A stretch of DNA of 64,000 nt, taken from Pseudorhodobacter antarcticus (GTDB lineage: Bacteria > Pseudomonadota > Alphaproteobacteria > Rhodobacterales > Rhodobacteraceae). Numbering within the stretch: the stretch's first letter is position 1; each line of letters starts with the position of its first letter. The position numbers were made by a program, and so were the translations under genes. Below the pieces are notes generated by a model. It was not told the DNA's origin and searched no databases. It was given only the letters and a program-made list of their open reading frames with translations. The stretch lies in contig CAMAQR010000002.1 of assembly GCA_945860375.1 (NCBI GenBank), positions 159,942 through 223,941 of the forward strand. The letters are read 5' to 3'. This document shows, piece by piece, positions 1-8,869 of the stretch.

Positions 1-559
1 GCAAAAACTGGCGGTGGATCGGTCGATGCCGATGACGGTGCGGCGGTTCCTGTCGCTGCCCGTGCGCGTGAGCGATGCCGAGGCCACGGCGGCGCTGGCC
101 CGTGTGGGTCTGCCCGATCTGGAACAGCGGCAAATGACGGGCCTGTCGGGCGGGCAGTTTCAGCGTGTGCTGCTGGCCCGCGCCCTGCTGTCCGCGCCGC
201 AACTGCTGATACTGGATGAACCCACGCAGGGGCTCGATCAACTCGGCGAGGCGGCGTTTTACCGCCTGATCGAAGAGGTCCGCCACGACACCGGGGCTGC
301 GATCTTGATGGTCAGCCATGATCTGCATGTGGTGATGGCGGCGTCGGATCGGGTGATCTGTCTGAACGGCCATATTTGCTGCCAAGGCGCGCCACATGTG
401 GTGTCGAACGCGCCGGAATACCGCGCATTGTTCGGGATGGGCAGCATGGGCGCGCTGGCGCTTTATCAACACCAGCACGACCACAGCCACGCGCCCGATG
501 CCCCCGACGCGCATGGCCGCGCACCGTCGCATCCGCATCACGGACACAACCATGCTTGA
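1..559 (+). CDS. znuC: Zinc ABC transporter ATP-binding protein ZnuC (5' end outside window)
   Basis: Cytoplasmic ATPase of a high-affinity zinc importer that would pair with the ZnuB permease directly downstream. The reading frame is open at the window edge, so the Walker A half lies upstream. Visible are the ABC signature LSGGQFQRVLLARALL, Walker B LLILDEP and the H-loop MVSHDLHVV. The C-terminus is a His/Asp-rich tail (HQHDHSHAPDAPDA then HPHHGHNHA), a common zinc-binding extension in this family. The stop codon overlaps the znuB start by 8 bp, suggesting translational coupling. A related manganese/metal ABC ATPase is possible, but the His tail and partner favour zinc. Any Zur-type control region would lie outside the window. 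Confidence 0.88.
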   Translation, partial: QKLAVDRSMPMTVRRFLSLPVRVSDAEATAALARVGLPDLEQRQMTGLSGGQFQRVLLARALLSAPQLLILDEPTQGLDQLGEAAFYRLIEEVRHDTGAAILMVSHDLHVVMAASDRVICLNGHICCQGAPHVVSNAPEYRALFGMGSMGALALYQHQHDHSHAPDAPDAHGRAPSHPHHGHNHA

Positions 560-1343
560 TGATTTCCTTTTGCGCGCGGTTTTGGCCGGGTTGGGGTTGG
601 CCTTGGCCACCGGGCCCTTGGGCAGCTTTGTGATCTGGCGGCGGATGGCTTATTTCGGCGATGCCACCGCCCATGCGGCCATTCTGGGTGTGGCTTTGGC
701 CTTGGCGCTGAACCTGCCCATCGCGGCAGGCACGCTGATTGTGGCGCTGAGCATGGCCACGACCGTGTCAACGCTGGCCGCCAAAGGCTGGGCGATGGAC
801 ACCACTTTGGGGGTGCTGGCACATGGGGCGCTGGCCTTTGGACTGGTGGCGATTTCTTATGTGCCGGGGGTGCGGTCTGACCTGTCCGGCTATCTGTTCG
901 GCGACATTCTGGCGGTGACGCCGGGTGATCTGGGTCTGATCTGGGGCGGTGCTGGCCTTGTGGTGGCGCTTCTGGCATGGCGTTGGCAGGCGCTGCTGAC
1001 GGCGACGCTGAACGAAGACCTTGCCCATGCCTCTGGCCTGAATCCCGACCGTGAGCGGTTGGTGCTGACGCTGGCCTTGGCGGTGGTGGTGGCGGTGGCG
1101 CTGAAGGTGGTGGGCGCATTGCTGATCGCGGCCATGCTGATCATTCCTGCCGCTGCCGCGCGCGGCTTGGCCCGCACGCCCGAATCCATGGCCATTCTGG
1201 CCGTGGTGATCGGGGCTCTGGCGGCCTTGGGCGGGTTGGCGTTGTCGCTGTGGCAAGACACCCCTGCCGGACCTTCCATCGTCAGTACCGCTGCGATCCT
1301 GTTTGCGCTGGTCGCTGTCTTTGGCAAAATGCGCCGCGGCTGA
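552..1343 (+). CDS. znuB: Zinc ABC transporter permease ZnuB
   Basis: ABC-3 family integral membrane permease of 263 aa, the usual family size. I chose the ATG at 552 (MLDDFLLRAVLAGLG), which overlaps the znuC stop, over longer upstream starts that would read through znuC in another frame. Hydrophobic segments run through most of the protein, with the typical N-terminal FVIWRRMAYFGDATAHAAILG segment and the later LNPDRERLVLTLALAVVVAVALKVVG region. It should move zinc across the inner membrane using ZnuC-driven ATP hydrolysis; the periplasmic binding protein ZnuA is not in the visible part. Confidence 0.9.
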   Translation: MLDDFLLRAVLAGLGLALATGPLGSFVIWRRMAYFGDATAHAAILGVALALALNLPIAAGTLIVALSMATTVSTLAAKGWAMDTTLGVLAHGALAFGLVAISYVPGVRSDLSGYLFGDILAVTPGDLGLIWGGAGLVVALLAWRWQALLTATLNEDLAHASGLNPDRERLVLTLALAVVVAVALKVVGALLIAAMLIIPAAAARGLARTPESMAILAVVIGALAALGGLALSLWQDTPAGPSIVSTAAILFALVAVFGKMRRG

Positions 1344-1419
1344 GGCAATCCGTGTACGGGTGGGGCGGCAGAGAGCCCCTTGTGCTTGACGCCAGCGCAC
1401 CAATCGCCACACTGGCCAA

Positions 1420-2157
1420 ATGTTCCCAATCCGCGACCATAACCCCTCGGGGCGAGTGCCTTTTGTCACCTACGCTCTGATCCTGACCAATATCGGGGTG
1501 TTTCTGGCTTATTGGCTGACCATCACCGACCAGAATCAACTGGGCTGGTTCTTTTACACCTGGGGGCTTGTGGCAGACCGCACCATGGCGGGCGGTGCGC
1601 CGCAAACCCTGATCACCCATATGTTCCTGCACGGTGGCTGGCTGCATCTGGCGGGCAACATGCTGTTCTTGTGGATCTTTGGCGACAATCTGGAAGAAGA
1701 GATGGGGCATTACCGCTTTGCCCTGTTCTATCTGGCCGCAGGTCTTGCGGCGGCGGCGTTGCAGATCGCGGCGGATCCTGCGGCGGATGTGCCGATGGTG
1801 GGCGCGTCGGGCGCGATTGCAGGGGTGTTGGGCGGCTATCTGCTGCTGTTTCCGCGCGCGCGGGTCGATGTTCTGTTCATCTTTGTGATCTTTTTCCGCA
1901 TCTTCGCCATCCCGGCCTGGGTCGTGCTCGGGGTCTGGTTCGCGTTGCAACTGTTCAACGGCGCGGTGGGGCCTGCGGATGGGGTGGCCTATCTCGCTCA
2001 TGTCGGCGGGTTCATCGGCGGTGTGGTTTTGGCCGTGCCAGTGCTGTTGCGCCGGGGCGGGCGGGCATTCTGGACGCGCACACAAGGCCATCCGCCGCAC
2101 CCGGCAGCAGAATACAAGCTGTCGAAATCGCGCATTCCACCAGTGCGCAAGCGTTAA
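1420..2157 (+). CDS. Rhomboid family intramembrane serine protease
   Basis: A 245-aa multi-pass protein with the rhomboid core. HGGWLHLAGNMLFLWIFG carries the family His and Asn around residues 71-80. GASGAIAG places the nucleophilic Ser at about residue 130, and YLAHVGGFIGG supplies the catalytic His at about residue 194. A Ser-His dyad in the membrane should cleave transmembrane segments of substrate proteins; the substrate cannot be inferred. The N-terminus MFPIRDHNPSG is typical of the bacterial DUF/rhomboid subfamily. It follows znuB by 76 bp on the same strand and faces the convergent inositol-monophosphatase gene with only 10 bp between stops. Confidence 0.92.
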   Translation: MFPIRDHNPSGRVPFVTYALILTNIGVFLAYWLTITDQNQLGWFFYTWGLVADRTMAGGAPQTLITHMFLHGGWLHLAGNMLFLWIFGDNLEEEMGHYRFALFYLAAGLAAAALQIAADPAADVPMVGASGAIAGVLGGYLLLFPRARVDVLFIFVIFFRIFAIPAWVVLGVWFALQLFNGAVGPADGVAYLAHVGGFIGGVVLAVPVLLRRGGRAFWTRTQGHPPHPAAEYKLSKSRIPPVRKR

Positions 2158-2167
2158 AGCGCGGCGA

Positions 2168-2956
2168 TCACTCGTTGCGGATGATCTTGCGGAACCCTTC
2201 AAACAGCGGGTCATTGGCGCAGATGACGGCGCCTTTTTCCAGAATGTCATCGCCCTCACGGATGGCCGAAATCATGCCGCCCGCTTCTTTCACCAGCAAG
2301 ATCCCGGCAGCGATGTCCCAGGCTTTCAACTCGCGTTCCCAATAGCCATCGTAACGGCCTGCAGCGACGTAAGCCAAGTCGAGCGAGGCAGCGCCCCAAC
2401 GACGCACACCCGCACAGGCAGGCATCAGCCGCGCCAGATCGGCCAAGGTGGCGGGCAGGGTTTTCTTGGCACCAAACGGCACACCCGTGGCAAACACCGC
2501 CTCGTGCATGGCGCGACGGCCCGACACCCGCAAGCGGCGGTCGTTCATCCAGGTGCCCGAACCTTTCTCGGCCCAGAACATCTCGTCCTTGGCGGCGTCA
2601 AATACCACCGCCGACACGATTTCGCCCTTATGCTCCAGCGCGATGGAAATCGCCCAATGCGGCATGCCGTGCAGGAAATTGGTGGTGCCGTCCAGCGGAT
2701 CGACGATCCAGCGGCGGGTGGGGTCTGCCCCCTCGTCGCCGCCGGTTTCCTCGCCCAGCCAGCCATAGGTTGGGCGCGCGCCCATCAGATCTTCCTTGAT
2801 CATCCGTTCGGCTTCGCGGTCGGCTTTCGACACAAAGTCGCCCGGACCCTTGGTGGACACCTGCAGGTTTTCGACTTCGCGGAAGTCTTTCACAAGGCTT
2901 TTGCCCGCACGACGCGCGGCCTTGATCATCAGGTTCAGGTTGGCAGTGCCTTGCAT
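2168..2956 (-). CDS. suhB: Inositol monophosphatase family protein (SuhB-like)
   Basis: A 262-aa Mg2+-dependent phosphatase. Motif 1 is WIVDPLDGTTNF at residues 83-94, giving the metal-binding Asp pair with Glu70 of GEE. Motif 2, WDIAAG at 213-218, supplies the third acidic ligand. It hydrolyses inositol phosphates or related sugar phosphates. SuhB homologues in proteobacteria also bind transcription complexes during rRNA synthesis, but that role cannot be read from the sequence. The start is the ATG at 2956. An archaeal-type fructose-1,6-bisphosphatase activity or a CysQ-like role is less likely given the length and motif spacing. Confidence 0.88.
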   Translation of the reverse strand: MQGTANLNLMIKAARRAGKSLVKDFREVENLQVSTKGPGDFVSKADREAERMIKEDLMGARPTYGWLGEETGGDEGADPTRRWIVDPLDGTTNFLHGMPHWAISIALEHKGEIVSAVVFDAAKDEMFWAEKGSGTWMNDRRLRVSGRRAMHEAVFATGVPFGAKKTLPATLADLARLMPACAGVRRWGAASLDLAYVAAGRYDGYWERELKAWDIAAGILLVKEAGGMISAIREGDDILEKGAVICANDPLFEGFRKIIRNE

Positions 2957-3046
2957 GGCGGGACTCCGGTCGGTTCAAGCTGCGGGGCATACACGCGGCG
3001 GGGCCATAAGTGAAGGGCTGGACGCTTGCAAAATGCGCGCCCGCCG

Positions 3047-4555
3047 TCAGCCCTGCATTTCGGCGGCAAAGAACGGCTCGGGATCATCCACCTCGACCAG
3101 CCGGCGCTTTTCGATCTGCCAAAAGCGGTTGGCGACGTTGCGCACGAAACTGCGGTCATGGCTGACCAGCAGGCAGGTGGCACCTTGGTCCAGCAGTTCG
3201 GATTCCAGCGCTTCTTGGCCCTCGATGTCCAAATGGTTGGTCGGTTCGTCCAGCAGGTAGAAGTTGGGGTTCGACAGCCGCAACAGCAGCATCGCCAGCC
3301 GCGCCTTTTGGCCGCCCGACAGTTTGCCCAGCGGTTTGTCCTGCCAATCCGGTTTCACCCCGGCCCCGGCCAGCAAGGTCTTGGCGGTCTGATCGGGGAC
3401 AAATCCCGTGACCAGTGCAAAGGGCGTCGCCGTATCCGGCAGTTGCGCCAGCATCTGATCAGAATAGCCCAAAGCCAGCGTTGACGCCGCCTTGATCGTC
3501 GGATGACCCGCGCGGATGGCGGCCAGTATCGCCGTCACCATCTGGGTTTTGCCCGCGCCATTGCGACCCAGAATGACCACCCTGTCGCCGCGTTCGATCC
3601 ATTTCTGCCCGGTGGAAAACAGCGCCCGCCCGTCTGGCGTTGTGATCGGCGCATCGTCCAGCGTGATCAGCGCCTTGGCATGGGTGCCGGAATTGGCCAG
3701 CTTGATCGCCCCCGCCGAACCTTCCTTATGGGCCGGGCGCGACGCCGCCTCGATCTTGTCGGCGCGGTCTTTCAACTGTTTGGTCTTGGTGATCAGCAGG
3801 TCCGAGCCCGAGTTGATGCCGATGTTTTTAAGCTTGGCCGCTTGGCGGCGCAGTTGATCCGCCTTGGCCTGATCATTTTCAAACCGCCGCCCGTCGGCTG
3901 CGTCCATATCGTCCAGTGCCGCCTTGGCACGGGTGTAGGGCAGGGCAAAGGCGCGGCTGCCAGCGGTGCGCAAAAACAGGCTGCGGGTGGTGGCCGCGTC
4001 AAGGAACGCGCGATCATGGCTGGTGGTGATCACCGCCACGTCGCGGGGCAGGGCGTTCAGCCAGCTCTGCAACTGGCCAATACGGGCCAGATCAAGGTGG
4101 TTGGTGGGTTCATCCAGTAGGTAGACGTCGGGTTCCGTCACCGCCGCGCGGGCCAGCAGGGCAGTGCGTTGCCAGCCGCCCGACAGGGCCGAAAGGGCGG
4201 TGTCGCGGAAGGTTTCAGGCACGCCCAGATCGTCCAGCACGATATCAACGCGCCAGCCTTCATGGTCGGCTTGGTCCGGTGTCAAAGCCGCCAGCACCGC
4301 CGCGCGGAAGGTCAGTGCCAATAGGGCGGATGGCACGTCTTGCTCCACCAGCGCCGCCACAAGACCGCGCGACCGGGTGATATCGCCTTTGGTCGGCTCC
4401 AACACCCCGGCCAGACAGCGCAACAGCGAAGATTTGCCGCGCCCGTTGGCGGCGATCAGGCCAAGGCGGTCGCCTGCCGAGACGGTGAAGGTCAGGTCGG
4501 AAAACAGCGGGCTGCCAAGGGTCAGCGACAGCGATTTGACGGCAAGGAGGGTCAT
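3047..4555 (-). CDS. ABC-F family ATP-binding protein
   Basis: A soluble 502-aa protein with two ABC ATPase domains and no membrane segment. Domain 1 has P-loop AANGRGKS (35-42), signature LSGGWQ (124-129) and LLDEPTNHLDL (146-156). A charged linker of about 70 residues follows. Domain 2 has GRNGAGKT (330-337), LSGGQ (412-416) and LLDEPTNHLD (434-443). ABC-F proteins act on ribosomes, either as translation factors or as antibiotic-protection factors. The first P-loop starts with Ala rather than the usual Gly. A 22-codon leader ORF and possible RNA stems precede it, an arrangement known for inducible ribosome-protection ABC-F genes, so an antibiotic- or translation-stress response is plausible but unproven. 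Confidence 0.85.
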   Translation of the reverse strand: MTLLAVKSLSLTLGSPLFSDLTFTVSAGDRLGLIAANGRGKSSLLRCLAGVLEPTKGDITRSRGLVAALVEQDVPSALLALTFRAAVLAALTPDQADHEGWRVDIVLDDLGVPETFRDTALSALSGGWQRTALLARAAVTEPDVYLLDEPTNHLDLARIGQLQSWLNALPRDVAVITTSHDRAFLDAATTRSLFLRTAGSRAFALPYTRAKAALDDMDAADGRRFENDQAKADQLRRQAAKLKNIGINSGSDLLITKTKQLKDRADKIEAASRPAHKEGSAGAIKLANSGTHAKALITLDDAPITTPDGRALFSTGQKWIERGDRVVILGRNGAGKTQMVTAILAAIRAGHPTIKAASTLALGYSDQMLAQLPDTATPFALVTGFVPDQTAKTLLAGAGVKPDWQDKPLGKLSGGQKARLAMLLLRLSNPNFYLLDEPTNHLDIEGQEALESELLDQGATCLLVSHDRSFVRNVANRFWQIEKRRLVEVDDPEPFFAAEMQG

Positions 4556-4560
4556 GATGG

Positions 4561-4606
4561 GGTCCGAGATAAAAGGGTCGGCGCAAGGCGCCAGATCGGG
4601 CGGACC
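4561..4606 (-). promoter_or_regulatory. Candidate attenuator/sequestering stems before the ABC-F gene
   Basis: In the minus-strand transcript, GGUCCG (4606-4601) can pair with CGGACC (4566-4561), which ends six bases before the ABC-F start codon. Nested inside is the stem GGCGC-CUU-GCGCC (4592-4580), followed five bases later by UUUU. This could hide the weak ribosome-binding region (CGGA) or work as a partial terminator. Folding was judged by eye only. Confidence 0.4.
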
Positions 4607-4621
4607 AGCGGTAAGGCCAGA

Positions 4622-4690
4622 TCAGCCCCGCGACAGAGGCGGGGCAAGAACAGGGCCACAGGTGCGCGGGCGGCAAGATTGGATCGTCAT
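4622..4690 (-). CDS. 22-codon leader peptide upstream of ABC-F gene
   Basis: A short ORF beginning MTIQSCRPRTC and ending PPLSRG, preceded by a strong AAGGGGGG ribosome-binding sequence four bases before the ATG. It holds two Cys, three Arg and four Pro codons. Its last codons form a GCCCCGC/GCGGGGC stem with a 7-nt loop (4625-4645), so a ribosome reaching the stop would melt that stem. A weak promoter candidate (TTGCGC, 16 bp, TAATCT) lies at 4741-4714. Position, ribosome-binding site and overlapping stem suggest a regulatory uORF for the ABC-F gene rather than a functional peptide. This is inference; no homology was checked. Confidence 0.5.
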   Translation of the reverse strand: MTIQSCRPRTCGPVLAPPLSRG

Positions 4691-4746
4691 GGCACCCCCC
4701 TTGTTTGGCGAGCAGATTACCGTCCTTTCGCTCCGGCGCAAGGGGG

Positions 4747-5604
4747 CTACCCGGCCTTGTGGTGCTTATCCGCGCGCTTGTCACCAAACAGTTGGCGGCT
4801 TTCCAGATGCTCGCGTTGCGCGCGGTAGAATGCGGTCAGGAAGTCCAGTCGCTCTGACGGCAGCACCCGGTCGGCATAGCCGATCTTGGTGATGATCGCC
4901 TGCGTGACCCGTTCCACCTCGGTCTGGTAGGTCGGCGATTTCGAGGTATCGCGCAGGATCGACTCCAGCGTTTGCAACTCATAGCGGCCGTAATGGTCCA
5001 GATGCACCGGCAGAAATTCAAACCGCACCGCAAGGGCCGCTGCCAGATCGGGCAACAACACCGGGCGCGGCTGTTCCACCACAATCGTGCCCGCCAGAAT
5101 ATCGCCCACCCGCTGCCGCTTGCGGTTGAACAGCGGCACAAGGATCACAAACAAGATCCACCCCAGCAGCAACAGCACCGAAATCCAGTCCGTCCCGGTG
5201 GTGAACATCATGGTGGCCGGGGTGAACACCTCGACCTCTTTCATCAGGTTGCGCGCGGTGATCTGATGCGGCGTCAGGCGGCGGCCATTGGCACTGATCA
5301 CCCGGATTTTCACGATGCGCTTGCCAAGCGTGCGGCCGTTCCAGACCAGTTCGGACAGGATGTAATAGGGGATGCGCACGAAAAAGATCAGCAGCATGAA
5401 CGCAGCACCCAAGGCCGAATGGGGCAGAAGGTTCATCCAGACCACGGCCCAGATCAGCAGGCCAAGCCCGACATAGGTGATCATCAGGTCCAGAAACTGC
5501 GCCCCAAACCGCGCGCCAAGGCTTGCCACTTCAAAACTGACAGGCACGCCTTCGGGCGGGATGAAGTCTTGCAGACGGCGCTTGGGGGTGGCCGATTTGG
5601 TCAT
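4747..5604 (-). CDS. RDD family membrane protein
   Basis: A 285-aa protein. The N-terminal half is an RDD domain: GARFGAQFLDLMI, two or three hydrophobic segments to about residue 165, and RQRVGDILAGTIVV at the domain end. The C-terminal half (about 185-285) is hydrophilic and cytosolic-looking with many charged residues. The ATG at 5604 overlaps the stop of the SpoIIM-like gene (ATGA), so I rejected the longer 384-aa frame that extends back into that gene. It is the last gene of the MoxR/DUF58 operon. RDD proteins are of mostly unknown function; some are linked to transport or stress. Confidence 0.82.
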   Translation of the reverse strand: MTKSATPKRRLQDFIPPEGVPVSFEVASLGARFGAQFLDLMITYVGLGLLIWAVVWMNLLPHSALGAAFMLLIFFVRIPYYILSELVWNGRTLGKRIVKIRVISANGRRLTPHQITARNLMKEVEVFTPATMMFTTGTDWISVLLLLGWILFVILVPLFNRKRQRVGDILAGTIVVEQPRPVLLPDLAAALAVRFEFLPVHLDHYGRYELQTLESILRDTSKSPTYQTEVERVTQAIITKIGYADRVLPSERLDFLTAFYRAQREHLESRQLFGDKRADKHHKAG

Positions 5605-6602
5605 GTGCGGCGTCCCGACAGGGTGAGCCATGCCAACCAGCCCAGCCCAAAACCCCAGCCAATCATCAGGCGCAGTTCCGGCGATTGCACCCATTGCCGC
5701 AAAAAGCCTTCGATGAAGGCGGCCACGATCAGCATCAGCCCGGCCAGCACCATCAGCTTGACTGCGTCGCGCCCATGCAGGCGCAGCGACTCCCGCCGCG
5801 TCAGATCGCCCGGCATCAACACCGACAGCCCGATCCGCGCGCCCCCGGCGCAGGCAAAGCAGATCGCCGACATCTCGGTCACACCATGGATCGACAGCCA
5901 TGCGAACAGATCATAGCCAAGGCCTTTGGCGGCAAACATGCCGTAAAACGCGCCCAAAAGCAGGCCGTTGTAGAAGGTCAGCAGGAAACTGGGCACCGAC
6001 AGGAAAATCCCCAAGGCAAAGACCAGAATGGCAACCTGAGTGTTGTGCGAAAACAGAAAGCTGGCGAAAAAACCAAGGCTTTCCGAGTCTTGGCTGGCCC
6101 CGTCATACAGCGATTGGCGCAGATACTCGGCCGATGCGGCCGGGGTGCGCCCATCGGACAGATTGGACGGCACAAAGCTGAAATACCAGGATGGGTCTTG
6201 TTGAAACAGGATATAACCCACAACGAACCCGCCGATCATCGCCAGAAAGCCGATGAACAGCGGCACCGCTGACCTGCGCACCGCCTGCGGAATGCCCTGC
6301 CGGATCAACGTGGTTAACAGCCCGCGCAGGCTGGCTTGCGGCGCATAGACCACCAGATAGGCCCGCGCACAGAGCCGCTCGAGATAGGTCAGCAGCGCAA
6401 GGTCCAAGGAGATATCCCGCGCCACGGACAGTGAATTCATCGCCTGACGGTAGCAAGTCGCCAGATCGCGCGCCTCGTCATAGCTCAGTCCCGCAGCACC
6501 CAGACTTTCGGTTTTCGCGACCAGAGCATCCAGCCGTTTCCAGCTGGCCTCACGCTCCAGACGGAACCGGGCGGATCGCAGCAGATCGGGCTTTGCCGTC
6601 AT
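5601..6602 (-). CDS. Stage II sporulation protein M-like (DUF95) membrane protein
   Basis: A 333-aa protein with a soluble N-terminal region of about 100 residues followed by multiple hydrophobic segments. Recognisable SpoIIM/DUF95 features are the FFASFLFSHNTQVAILVFALGIFLSVPSFLLTFYNG core and the HGVTEMSAICFACAGGARIG stretch. The organism is not expected to sporulate; in non-sporulating bacteria this family occurs in MoxR/DUF58/RDD operons, as here. The start overlaps the DUF58 stop by 4 bp and its own stop overlaps the RDD start by 4 bp, indicating tight coupling. Confidence 0.82.
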   Translation of the reverse strand: MTAKPDLLRSARFRLEREASWKRLDALVAKTESLGAAGLSYDEARDLATCYRQAMNSLSVARDISLDLALLTYLERLCARAYLVVYAPQASLRGLLTTLIRQGIPQAVRRSAVPLFIGFLAMIGGFVVGYILFQQDPSWYFSFVPSNLSDGRTPAASAEYLRQSLYDGASQDSESLGFFASFLFSHNTQVAILVFALGIFLSVPSFLLTFYNGLLLGAFYGMFAAKGLGYDLFAWLSIHGVTEMSAICFACAGGARIGLSVLMPGDLTRRESLRLHGRDAVKLMVLAGLMLIVAAFIEGFLRQWVQSPELRLMIGWGFGLGWLAWLTLSGRRT

Positions 6603-7912
6603 ATCAGCTCGCGCGATTTGATGTCGATGTAGCGCGAAATCAGGCCGGCGGTCAGAGTTTCGGGGGTGGTGTCAAGGCAGATCACCCCCAGCCGCGCCAA
6701 ACGGTCCAGAACGGCGCGGCGTTCTTGCAAGACTTGGCTGGCCGCCACCGATTGCGCCACGGCCTCCATCGTGACCTGCGTGGGATGGGCCAAGGTTGCC
6801 AGTGCGGGGTCGCGCAGCGCCACGAACAACACCAGATGGCGGCGGGTCAGCACGGTCAGGTTTTGAACCATCAATTCGGCGGTGATGCTGTCGACGAAAT
6901 CGGAAAACACGATGATCAAGGACCGCCGCGCCAGCCGCCCGGACAGGTGGGAAAGGCCCAAAGTGTGATTGGTTTCAACGCTTTCGTATTTCAGCGCCGC
7001 ACAGGTGGCTTGCAGCCGGGCAAAAGCCGCCCGACCCGGCGCAGGCGGCACGAACACGCGGGGCTGGCTGTCAAAGCTGTAAAGCCCAACCTGATCGCCG
7101 CCCAAACCGCCCGCCCAAGCCATTGCCAGCGCCGCATTGATCGCGCGGTCCAGCTTGGCCAGCCCGCCGATGCGTTCGGACATCAAATGGCCAGAGTCGA
7201 GGCACAGGATGATCTGGTGGTTCTTTTCGGCCCGCGTTTCGCGCGCCACCAGACTGCGCATTCGGGCCGACCGTTTCCAGTCGATCTGGCGCGGGTCCAT
7301 GCCCGCCACATAGTCGCGCAACTGATGAAATTCCGATCCCTCGCCGCGCAGCTGCATGTCCTTTTGCCCTTCGGTCAGGGGCAGCATACGGGTGTTGATC
7401 TGGCCTGACAGCACCGGGGCTATGTCGGGCACCACGGTGAGCGTGTGATTCAAAGGCCAGGTGCCAATGATCTCGAACAACCCCAGTTTAGACTGCCATT
7501 TCAACGCGATAGAGCGGATCGCATGCACGCCCCTGCGCGACAGGGCCAAATCGGCCCCGGTGGCCGCGCGCAGATTGTCGGGGCTTGCGGCACAGGCAGG
7601 CAGATCGCCCGAACCCAACGCGGCGTCCAGATCCAGCCGGGCAATCAGGCCCGGTGGCAATGCGCCCTTGACTGCCGCCACCTGCGCCACCAGCCGCGCC
7701 ACAGCGCCCGCATATCCGGTCTTCGGCACCGCCACGACGACCGACAGGTGCTTGCGCGGCGTTGATGTCAGCAGATCGCCCACGGCGACCACCACCAGAA
7801 TGCCCCAAACCGATGCCGCCAGCCCACCCGCGTTGGGCCAGCCCAGCACCAAAGCCACGGTCACCGCCGTCAGCAGCAGGGCCAGCGTCAAAAGGCGGGG
7901 CGAGGGGCGCAT
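6599..7912 (-). CDS. DUF58 domain-containing protein
   Basis: A 437-aa protein with two N-terminal hydrophobic segments (residues about 5-45) and a large soluble region. The DUF58 hallmark is visible: FHQLRDYVAGMDPRQIDWKRSARMRSLVARE, followed by a vWA-like strand with LCLDSGHLMSERIGGLAKLDRAI. Such proteins are usual partners of MoxR AAA+ ATPases and may be clients or metal-binding effectors of that chaperone. The gene starts one base after the MoxR stop. The family is associated with cell-envelope integrity and stress tolerance in other bacteria; the specific role here is unknown. Confidence 0.86.
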   Translation of the reverse strand: MRPSPRLLTLALLLTAVTVALVLGWPNAGGLAASVWGILVVVAVGDLLTSTPRKHLSVVVAVPKTGYAGAVARLVAQVAAVKGALPPGLIARLDLDAALGSGDLPACAASPDNLRAATGADLALSRRGVHAIRSIALKWQSKLGLFEIIGTWPLNHTLTVVPDIAPVLSGQINTRMLPLTEGQKDMQLRGEGSEFHQLRDYVAGMDPRQIDWKRSARMRSLVARETRAEKNHQIILCLDSGHLMSERIGGLAKLDRAINAALAMAWAGGLGGDQVGLYSFDSQPRVFVPPAPGRAAFARLQATCAALKYESVETNHTLGLSHLSGRLARRSLIIVFSDFVDSITAELMVQNLTVLTRRHLVLFVALRDPALATLAHPTQVTMEAVAQSVAASQVLQERRAVLDRLARLGVICLDTTPETLTAGLISRYIDIKSRELI

Positions 7913-8869
7913 TTACCGGGGTGCGTCGATGCGGTTCAGCACGTTGCGCAGCACGTCGATGGCACTGCGGCCGTCGATTTCCGCGCTTGGTCCCAACACG
8001 ATGCGGTGGCGCAGCACGGGCAGCAGCAACGCCTGCACGTCGTCGGGCAGCCCGTAATCGCGCCCCTCCACCGCCGCCCGCGCCCGCACCGCCCCGGCCA
8101 AAGCATCCGCCGCACGGGTGGATGCGCCATGCAGTATGTCGGCATCGTTGCGGGTGGCGCGGATCAGATCGACGATATAGGTCAGGATGGAGGCATCCAG
8201 CCGGATGCTGTCCACCAAGGCGCGGCCTTCGATCAAATCCTGCGCCGTCATCACCTTGTGCAAGGCGGCAGAGCGGGCGTCGAACTCCAGAGGTTGCAAC
8301 GCGTGACGGGTCAAAATCGCGATCTCGGCGGCGCGGTCAGGGAAATCGACCACCAGTTTGAACAAGAAGCGATCCAGCTGCGCCTCGGGCAGGGGATAGG
8401 TGCCTTGCTGTTCTATGGGGTTTTGGGTGGCGATGACAAAGAAGTTGCGGCCCAGCGAATGGTCGGTGCCGTCGATTGTCACCACCCGTTCGTTCATCGC
8501 CTGCAACAGCGCGGATTGGGTTTTTGGCGGCGCGCGGTTGATCTCGTCGGCCAGCAGAATATCGGCAAAGATCGGGCCTTTGGTCAGCGCGAAGGCATTG
8601 GTCTGAAAGTTGAACAGGTTCACGCCCAGAACGTCGCCCGGCATCAGATCGGGGGTGAATTGGATGCGGCCAAAGTCCAGATCCATCACGGCGGCAACCG
8701 ACCGCGCCAACAGGGTTTTGGCCGTACCCGGCGGGCCTTCGACGATGCAATGACCGCGTGCGAAGACCGACACCAGCAGCAGGTCGATCAGGGCGTCTTG
8801 CCCCTGCACGGCGCGGCCAATTTCGGCGCGCACCGTTTCAATCAGGCTTTGAAATCGGGTCAGATCCAT
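7913..8869 (-). CDS. MoxR family AAA+ ATPase
   Basis: A 318-aa AAA+ ATPase with Walker A GPPGTAKT (45-52), Walker B ILLADEINRAPP (104-115), sensor 1 ATQN (147-150) and PEAQLDRF (161-168). MoxR proteins are chaperones that remodel or mature protein complexes, often with vWA/DUF58 partners. The start overlaps the 3' end of the DUF4350-like gene by 32 bp and the stop abuts DUF58, so it sits in the middle of a seven-gene operon. The length matches the family. Confidence 0.92.
   Translation of the reverse strand: MDLTRFQSLIETVRAEIGRAVQGQDALIDLLLVSVFARGHCIVEGPPGTAKTLLARSVAAVMDLDFGRIQFTPDLMPGDVLGVNLFNFQTNAFALTKGPIFADILLADEINRAPPKTQSALLQAMNERVVTIDGTDHSLGRNFFVIATQNPIEQQGTYPLPEAQLDRFLFKLVVDFPDRAAEIAILTRHALQPLEFDARSAALHKVMTAQDLIEGRALVDSIRLDASILTYIVDLIRATRNDADILHGASTRAADALAGAVRARAAVEGRDYGLPDDVQALLLPVLRHRIVLGPSAEIDGRSAIDVLRNVLNRIDAPR

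Noticed and set aside
4260..4787. Minus-strand 175-codon frame across the ABC-F leader
   Set aside because: It reads through the leader stems and into ABC-F out of frame; the 22-codon uORF with a ribosome-binding site is a better reading.
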